The translations under genes were made by a program, and so were the position numbers. From Staphylotrichum longicolle (Eukaryota > Ascomycota > Sordariomycetes > Sordariales > Chaetomiaceae): a DNA stretch of 64,000 nt. Each line of letters starts with the position of its first letter. Within the stretch, counting starts at the first letter, position 1. The notes beneath the pieces were generated by a model. It searched no databases and was not told where the DNA came from. It saw nothing but the letters and a program-made list of their open reading frames with translations. Of the stretch, positions 58,141 to 64,000 are shown one piece after another. The stretch is from NCBI GenBank assembly GCA_019096155.1, contig JAHCVI010000001.1, positions 13,789,243-13,853,242 of the forward strand, read 5' to 3'.

Positions 58141-58300
58141 TCCTTCTCCTACGCCCCTCGAACCTCCTTTCCCTTCGCCTTTTTCTCTTTCCCTTCTCCT
58201 TCTCCTACGCCCCTCGAACCTCCTTTCCCTTCGCCTTTTTCTCTTTCCCTTCTCCTTCTCATACTCCCCTCGAACTCCTTTTCCTTCGCCTTTTCTCCCC
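58141..58300 (+). repeat. 56-bp tandem repeat, about 3 copies
   Basis: The units start at 58141, 58197 and 58253 with TCCTTCTCCTACGCCCCTCG. The first two are nearly identical and the third is diverged and shortened. It directly continues the 12-bp array but has its own sequence, so it is a second, nested expansion. Confidence 0.9.
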
Positions 58301-58310
58301 CTTTGTCATT

Positions 58311-58729
58311 CAGAAACGAAATTGAAGGCAAACTACCTTTCAAGCGGTATTGCAAGGCCACGATTGAAGGAGGAGAGGACCTTGAACTCCGGTACTAGTA
58401 GTTGTCCTGAACATGATGGTCTCGTACAGTCATCCAGGTATCCAAATGCAGTCTGTAATGACCGTTCCTTGCGAAACCTGTTCTCGATACAAAATACAAA
58501 GTAGAATGCCAACTCAAAACTATGCGAACCCCAAGTGACCAGACCAACCAAAAGAGGGTTTTCTTCATTCGGCGGCTCGGCGCAGCATCAAGTCCATTCG
58601 GCGAGTCGATGACTCAGCCTTGGTGACTCAAGTCACTCAACAATGCCGCCGAGGATATGCAGCACCACAAAACCGGCATCCACGCCAACCCCATCTCCAT
58701 TTCACCTGACCCATCAACACCATTTCAAA
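58311..58729. other. Upstream region of the CDVSLRQW-family gene
   Basis: No gene seen. An ATG at 58643 is in frame with the next gene, but its extra 29 residues are low-complexity and absent from the paralogue. Confidence 0.4.
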
Positions 58730-59188
58730 ATGTCCCACGATCTAAGCCGCGACATCGCCAAAGCTGAGCTGGAACGCCGGAGGGCTCCCCTGCGTAGCAA
58801 ATGGGCACCGGGTTCGTGGCAAAAGGCTGCAGCGTACAACGGAACAAAACCAGAAGTGCGATCCCCCATACTCGTCGGCGGCGACAGCTTCATTCAGACG
58901 CCAGAGGAGCTGCGCGATCTCTGCGAACTCTCATCCGTGCCACCTCTCATTCAAACAACCGCGACGACTCCCTATCCCTTTCCCGACGATAAAGAACAAG
59001 ATCCAGAGAAGGAACCCCTCTACGTCTGTGATGTCAGCCTGCGCCAGTGGCTTGACCTGATGAAGTCGACAGAAGGTGATATGGTTCTTGTCTGGTTCCA
59101 TGGTCAACGGAGATCTGCTTGGTTGGCACGGTCGAAGAAGTCGGAGGATGTAACTACCCCATCAGAACCCCAAGTCAACGTGGCTTGA
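58730..59188 (+). CDS. Hypothetical protein, CDVSLRQW family (intact copy)
   Basis: An intronless frame of 152 residues starting MSHDLSRDIAKAELERRRAP. I chose this start because the paralogue at 22407 aligns from here (MPEDLRRTLAKAE). The protein is hydrophilic, with no signal peptide or membrane helix. The C-terminal block VCDVSLRQWLDLMKSTEGDM followed by VLVWFHGQRRSAWL is the best-conserved part between the two copies and is probably the functional core. A middle block (ILVGGDSFIQTPEELRDLC) is also shared. I do not recognise a named domain. Two copies in 36 kb, one broken, suggest a small expanding family. Confidence 0.65.
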   Translation: MSHDLSRDIAKAELERRRAPLRSKWAPGSWQKAAAYNGTKPEVRSPILVGGDSFIQTPEELRDLCELSSVPPLIQTTATTPYPFPDDKEQDPEKEPLYVCDVSLRQWLDLMKSTEGDMVLVWFHGQRRSAWLARSKKSEDVTTPSEPQVNVA

Positions 59189-59715
59189 TCGTCAGGAAGA
59201 GCTCAACGGAAGGAACGTAACAGGATTACACGCGCGCCAGGATGATCCGGCCCCCAATGCCGCTCACACAGCCAACGCACTCCGGGCGCGCCGATAACAC
59301 TTTGGCCCAACCACGCCGCCGAATCTCGATGAAGTGCATTGGCACATCAGCCGTCTGCTTTCAAGGGTTCTGATTCTGTGCTAGGTACCGAGGCCATCGG
59401 AGTTGGCCGGGCTCCTCGCGCCCAGAAGCAGTGCGCGTACTCAGGGATTCGACAGCAAAGCGGAGAAGAGAAGCTTGGGCTGGCGACGATGTGCCGCGTG
59501 GGTGTTTTGTTTGGAGGCTCAACTTGGGCACGGTCGAAAAGGGCATGGGACTTTCACGTCTTAACTCTACAATACAACCCATTGTCCATCATCCAGGTTC
59601 CCTTCCTGATTACTCTAACTTCCTCATCTCCCCACCCCCACCCCCCAGGCTACCTCGACGATCCATACGCTCTCCCCCATTCCGCAAACAGAGTTTACCC
59701 ACCGCTCGCAGTCTG

Positions 59716-60000
59716 CTACGAAGACGAGCCCGCTGTGGCCCGAGTGCTCCAGTCATCTTTCCTCCCCTCAGCCTCCTGGCGGACGTGCTGTGGACCGCCG
59801 ACCAGCCTGGCCACCATGCCCACCGCATTCCAGGGGTCGCCATCCGTCCCTTGAAGCTTCCAGTTCTCGAGGGGACTGTTTCCAACAAAGGCAGGGCTGT
59901 CGTCCTTGGGCTGTCCTCGTTGAGGTCGTTGCGTTGCCGTCCACTTCAGGTTCGCCAACTGGCGGGTTTGTTCAGGGCTTGAGGGCTGGGGTTGGGCCAT
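59716..60000 (-). CDS. Small hypothetical protein
   Basis: An ATG-initiated frame of 94 residues starting MAQPQPSSPEQTRQLANLKW and continuing with DDSPAFVGNSPLENWKLQGT and DPWNAVGMVARLVGGPQHVR. The composition looks protein-like, hydrophilic, with no membrane or signal segment. There is no intron. Evidence is only openness and sensible composition, so it may be a chance frame or one exon of a larger gene. Confidence 0.3.
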   Translation of the reverse strand: MAQPQPSSPEQTRQLANLKWTATQRPQRGQPKDDSPAFVGNSPLENWKLQGTDGDPWNAVGMVARLVGGPQHVRQEAEGRKDDWSTRATAGSSS

Positions 60001-60375
60001 GTCTGAGGTGTAGGTCAGTTATGCCTGCTCGGGGAGTTTGGTGGGAATGGGTTGAGTGGGACGCCATTACCTTACGTTTGGCCGGTGAATAAGGGTTGCA
60101 AGCGGGCCGAGTTTGGAGGTAGGCAGGCCGTCAAGGTCGTATGACAGAGGCAGGGTCTGGAAACCGACGAGATGTCAGAACTTCTTGCTTGGAGTATCTG
60201 GGCGGATGGTGCCTTGGCTAGTCTAATCATCAGTTGGATTTGCGAATGCACTCGGAACAGGTCTATCAGCACGGCATCGTCAGGGCTTTATAAGCCTTCA
60301 GCAGACAATTTTTTGGTCATCACTACGATCAAGCGTCCCGAGCACTGCTGAGAATTTTGGTATTGTTGGGTTGCG

Positions 60376-60745
60376 AAACTGGCCCCGTCAGGTTTTCTCG
60401 GTTTGCGATGAAGCCGTGGGTCGCCACCGTCGGTGACATGGCATGCAGAGAAAACTGGCCCCCTTCGCGAGATGTGGACATTTATCTAAGCCCCACGGGT
60501 AGCAAAGGAGCGAAAAACTGGCCCCGGGTTTGCGGATAGAAACCGGCAACTTGTCCTGGGATTCTGGAATGTGTCAGGGGCTCAGAGGGTTCCGTGTTTA
60601 TGGGCTTGGAAAATTGGCCCTTTCCGGTCCTGAGATTCAGCCCTGTTCGCTGCCGTTGGAGGCAAGCTTGAACCGATTGGCGGACGCAATTGGCCCCAGA
60701 TCTGCATGTTCGCTGTGAAAGGGATGGTGAAGGGGGCCAGTTTTT
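60376..60745. promoter_or_regulatory. Iterated AAACTGGCCCC element, six copies
   Basis: Copies or near-copies occur at 60376-60386, 60452-60462, 60515-60525, 60611-60620 (AAATTGGCCC), 60689-60696 (AATTGGCCCC core) and, inverted, 60733-60745. All lie within 490 bp upstream of the start codon at 60862. Spacing is irregular (about 60-95 bp). This could be an array of binding sites or the trace of an old repeat. Confidence 0.5.
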
Positions 60746-60861
60746 GTGACCAATGGGCAGTTTGCGCCTGTTGAACCAGCTCGTCCGCCGGCCTCCGACG
60801 ACTTTCGACTTGATCCAGCAACATCGTCTTTACCGCCTTGTCTCAGTCCTCGCCAGCGACA

Positions 60862-61938
60862 ATGGATGAGGGGTCCAAAGCAACATCCAGCGGTCCCAGC
60901 CTGGAAAGGCGCGCACATGCCGAGGCTGCAGCGCCGAATCAACAAGAAGACATGCAGCTCTCTCCTGAGAAACAGTCGCCAGACACAGTCTGCGAGGAGA
61001 GCACAATGGCAGTGGGGATGGCCAACCTCACCCCACACCAGAACGGCACAGACTTGCCCTCCTCCGAGGACGCCCGCCGCGCGAGCGGCAGCCGCAAAGC
61101 CAACGCCCGAGAGAAGCAACGGGCCAACCGCCAACTGAAGCGGCAGCTCAGGCGGGAGAGCGCCGCCCCGGAACAGACAGAGAAGCCAGCCGGCGGGGAC
61201 CGTCATCGGCCGAGCCCGGTCGAGCGGCGCATGGTCTTCTTTATGAAGATGTGCAGCTGGGCCTACCCCTTCGTACACAGCGACGCTGGGCTCCGGGCTG
61301 ATCAGGATGGCCAGGAGTTGGACTACCCCACAGTGCACGCCATCTCGCAGGTGGTCGAGCAGTGTTGGCTGAGCCAGAAGGAGGGAGGGGCAGGTAAAGT
61401 AGGGGGAGGTGGAGGAGCAACGCTGAAGTTCCACAGCGTTGAAGAGCTGGAACAGTTCGTCGCCGCCAAGGAAAAGGAGGTTGCGTACGTGGAGAAGCAG
61501 CTCAGCGCCATGCCGGCGCTGCAAGACCCTGCCTGGGAAGCCTACGTGACGCAGTTAGACGCAGAGACGCCGGTGCCGGTGGACGAGGCGCTCGAGGGCC
61601 CGGCCGACTTCCTCCGCCACACCATCGTGCCATGCCTCCGAGCCCAGGTGCGTTCTCTCAACGCCAAGGTGGCCAGGAGCAGAGTGCTGGAGCAAAAACA
61701 CGAGGAACTGAAAAGAACGTGCGAGCGTCAGAAAGCGCTGGGCGCGCGTGTGCAATCTCTCCGGCAGATTCAGGCCTGGGTGATGCCTGTGTGCCCTGTG
61801 TGGAAGGAGATCGAGACGGAGATCAAGCAGGCGCAGAAGGAGATCCTGGATCCACGTGCATGGGCGAGATTGCAAGAGCAGATGGAAAAGGCTTGGTTGG
61901 AGTACCAAGCAGTGCTCAACCAAGCGTGTGGTCCATAG
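60862..61938 (+). CDS. Hypothetical basic coiled-coil protein
   Basis: An intronless frame of 358 residues from the ATG at 60862. The N-terminus is low-complexity and acidic. A strongly basic stretch follows (RKANAREKQRANRQLKRQLR, about 95-120), which could bind nucleic acid or act as a nuclear localisation signal. Then come a conserved-looking aromatic helix (VERRMVFFMKMCSWAYPFVH), a Gly-rich linker (GAGKVGGGGGA), and long amphipathic helices rich in Glu, Lys and Gln (EELEQFVAAKEKEVAYVEKQ; LEQKHEELKRTCERQKALGA) that predict coiled coil. No domain recognised. The length, lack of stops and regular helix pattern favour a real gene. Its promoter carries the AAACTGGCCCC array. Confidence 0.65.
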   Translation: MDEGSKATSSGPSLERRAHAEAAAPNQQEDMQLSPEKQSPDTVCEESTMAVGMANLTPHQNGTDLPSSEDARRASGSRKANAREKQRANRQLKRQLRRESAAPEQTEKPAGGDRHRPSPVERRMVFFMKMCSWAYPFVHSDAGLRADQDGQELDYPTVHAISQVVEQCWLSQKEGGAGKVGGGGGATLKFHSVEELEQFVAAKEKEVAYVEKQLSAMPALQDPAWEAYVTQLDAETPVPVDEALEGPADFLRHTIVPCLRAQVRSLNAKVARSRVLEQKHEELKRTCERQKALGARVQSLRQIQAWVMPVCPVWKEIETEIKQAQKEILDPRAWARLQEQMEKAWLEYQAVLNQACGP

Positions 61939-62820
61939 GCACAGAGATACTCCCCTACTTTCGCTCGCAGACCAAGGTGTCGATCCCATGGCATGTCACA
62001 GACCAGAGTCCCAATTTTGTAAACGAGTGACTTTAGTTAGTATTTATAGAGATCTATCCTAGGTACCGTGCAGGACTGCGTTGAGCCCGGGTGCAGTGGA
62101 AGGGGCTGTTCTTTTTTTTGGTTATTTCTTCTTTTCTTTGGGTGGAGTGGATGTTGGTGATGGGATTTGGGGTGCTGTGATGGGAGCCACTTGGTCTCAA
62201 TGCCGACGGACCATAAAGTCCATCGGCGCGAGGCCTCGGCGCGAGGGGAAAGCACGAAGCCATGCCCGACGCGCAGTCTCAACCATCAAGGGGTACGAGG
62301 GGGGAAGCGCAAAGACGTATCCAACGTGAACATCAATGGGTCATAACTCATGAATCATGCCGTGACAACCAGACAGACGCTGAGTAGCCTGTCACCGGAG
62401 CAAGCCCAAAGGCCCACCCATGCCTGGCATACGAAACTTCGCATGGTACATGGGGGGTGGAAATGGACCAATATCCATCGTTTGCCGAACGGACTTGAAA
62501 AGGACCGGTAAAAGACCGGTCCATGCCGAATGTTGATGGACCCAGTCAAAGCTTTGATAGGTGAAAGGGCTGGTGTCAAAGAGGCATAGAGCTTGTGCTC
62601 TGCCAGTCGACAGCAGCAGCCCGGCACAGCCATCATTCTCTGCATATGAGAGGTGCCATCGACAGAACGGCAGATGTGGCAACGTCTTCGCCTCAGCAAA
62701 GCCAGGAAACCAACCAGCCCAGAACCCTGCCAACACGACGGGCCGTGGAAAGAACGGCATTTGCCGCCCACATCACCAGCCATGAGCGTGAAGGCGAGCA
62801 ATGGCCGCGAACCGGAACGG
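61939..62820. other. Convergent 3' space, no gene
   Basis: Lies between the plus-strand coiled-coil gene and the minus-strand zinc-finger gene. The open frame seen on the minus strand here is a shadow that continues past the zinc-finger gene in another phase. Confidence 0.45.
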
Positions 62821-63857
62821 TCACGCGGGTACCGCCGACTTCCTCGGTCGTCCAACTTTCTTGTACTCCAATTGGCGATGTTCTCGAAAGGATGACAGGC
62901 TCTGAAATGTCGCACCACACTGGCAAGTGAAGCAGGGGACCGCATCCGCCGACCGCCCCGCCGCTGCGCAGGAAGCGCGGGCGTGGTGGGCGAGGAATTT
63001 ATCCCAGCGTTGGAAGGACTTGCCACAGATGCATTGGTAACCGGGTGGTGCTGAGCTTCCATGCCCGTTGAGGAAACGGCACTCCCGAACATGTCGGGCC
63101 AGCCCGGGCTTGTCAGCGTAGTGCTTGCCGCATTGCTCTGCTGGGCAGACGTGGCGGACCTTGCATGCAGGAGGCTGGCCGGGACGTCGCGGCTTGAGGT
63201 GAGCTCTAAGAGTGCCGACGGGTTAGTTGGACCCCAGTCGCTAGAAGACTCGGGTGGGTTGTTGGACATACCGAAGCCGCTCAGCGGTGAAGTGTTTACC
63301 ACAGGTTGGGCACGGGTGGTGGACGGAGCGCGGAAGGAGGATCTTGGCATTATCGTTGCCTCCTTGGGCGATTCCGGGCTGCTTGCCACCGCTGGCACCC
63401 ACGCCATATTGAGCCAGGGAGGGGGCTTCAGGGCTAGTTTCTTCCGGGGTGTCTGCTTGGGAAAGAGACACAGGTGTTGTTGATGATGAGCCAATCGTGA
63501 TTGGAGAAGAGTCAAGGTTGGGGACCGAGAAGAGCGGATGGAAAGGGTCTTGCTCGGGGTGGGAATCTGGGGTGAAGGCTTCTGGTGGCGCAGGAGCTAT
63601 ATCACCGAGAGCGGCTTGGGCGCCACTCTCGCCGGTGCTGCTGGGTTCGGGTGGCAGATCGACGAACTGGAAGAGGTCGTCGTTCCAGAAAGCATCCGGG
63701 TGTGATATCCACTGCTGATCGCTCGGCCAGAAGTCTAGGTGGTCAAAATGGGGTGCTGAGGACGGAAGAGTTGGGTCCCAACTGTCAAATCCGTCGAGGA
63801 GAGCTCCCGCGTCTAAATGATGACCATGGTGTTCGTCAAAGATGGTGGGGGCGCGGA
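62821..63857 (-). CDS. C2H2-type zinc-finger transcription factor, 5' end off window
   Basis: Exons 63857-63272 and 63205-62821 with a 66-nt intron (GTATGT...CTCTTAG) joined in phase. The 5' part reads APTIFDEHHGHHLDAGALLD and is acidic and rich in Trp and Phe (HFDHLDFWPSDQQWISHPDA; DAFWNDDLFQFVDLPPEPSS), like an activation domain. Four cysteine/histidine clusters follow: CPTCGKHFTAERLRAH, CPAEQCGKHYADKPGLARHV with a Cys as last ligand, CICGKSFQRWDKFLAHH and CQCGATFQSLSSFREH. The protein ends KKVGRPRKSAVPA, with an AT-hook-like GRPRK. A TAA lies just upstream in frame (63859-63861) and there is no ATG before the window edge. The first exon must therefore lie beyond 64000, spliced to an AG near 63858. 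It is likely a nuclear regulator; target genes unknown. Confidence 0.78.
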
Positions 63858-64000
63858 CTTAGAATCCGCGCAGTTCTCTGTGACTGACTGTAGTCTGTGG
63901 TGCCTGGGGCGGGGCCTGATCGAGGTGACCGGCCCCCAATGTGAACTCTTGAGGTTGCTTGCAAATGAGTGTCGGAAAGTGAGAAAGCAAATCAAGTTTG

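Noticed and set aside
57587..58504. Plus-strand 305-codon open frame of Phe-His-Pro and Ser repeats
   Set aside because: It is the literal translation of the 12-bp pyrimidine repeat; all three phases are open for the same reason.
60637..61524. Minus-strand 295-codon open frame
   Set aside because: Shadow of the coiled-coil gene on the other strand, which has the better start and helix pattern.
62355..63515. Minus-strand 386-codon open frame
   Set aside because: It is in a different phase from the zinc-finger exons and reads through the intron; the fingers appear only in the spliced frame.
63851..63871. Hairpin GCGCGGA-CTTAGAA-TCCGCGC resembling a tRNA-Leu anticodon arm
   Set aside because: No D-arm, T-arm (TTCGA) or acceptor stem can be found on either strand.

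Overview
The window is nuclear DNA from a filamentous ascomycete. The genes are split by short introns (about 47-153 nt) with GTATGT, GTAAGT or GTGAGT donors and CTAAC-type branch sites. Coding GC is fairly high, and the gene content is fungal: NACHT-ankyrin STAND protein, BSC6-type MFS transporter, cysteine-rich secreted proteins, Rtp1, Ppm2/TYW4. The gene set looks like Sordariomycetes, perhaps Sordariales. That placement is inference, not proof.

Layout. 0-7.8 kb is accessory: a cysteine-rich surface protein cut by the left edge, a stretch of decayed coding sequence, a 101-residue secreted cysteine-rich protein, a gene remnant and a long polypurine tract. 7.8-21 kb is a compact gene block: mitochondrial phosphate carrier (MIR1), the wybutosine enzyme TYW4/PPM2, a large STAND/NLR-like protein and an MFS transporter. 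22.4-28.5 kb holds a nonsense-mutated paralogue of the 58.7 kb gene, an AT-hook nuclear protein and the RNA polymerase II assembly factor RTP1. 28.5-39.2 kb is nearly gene-free, interrupted only by a small Tyr/Cys-rich gene at 34.3-34.8 kb. 39.3-45.9 kb is an RNA-processing block: PRP43 and PRMT5, divergent from one shared promoter, then SmF convergent with PRMT5. 46.9-64 kb mixes a single-pass membrane protein, a histidine-acid-phosphatase-like protein with an early stop, an unrecognised fungal protein, a Na+/Ca2+ exchanger-family protein, long pyrimidine repeats, two hypothetical proteins and a zinc-finger protein whose start lies beyond the right edge.

Reading-frame breaks. Several well-conserved genes (TYW4, STAND, AT-hook protein, RTP1, exchanger) carry single-base frameshifts. 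Homology-like continuity is restored by adding or removing one base, often in a G/C run. The simplest explanation is homopolymer miscounting in the assembly, although true pseudogenisation cannot be excluded for the STAND gene. The substitution-type stops in the 22.4 kb paralogue and in the phosphatase-like gene are a different class and look more like real decay.

How the genes relate. Prp43, PRMT5 and SmF all act on spliceosomal snRNPs. TYW4 and Rtp1 act in tRNA modification and Pol II assembly. The STAND gene, the secreted cysteine-rich proteins and the duplicated CDVSLRQW family are the accessory, fast-evolving component. I see no CRISPR array, rRNA, tRNA, or intact transposon.
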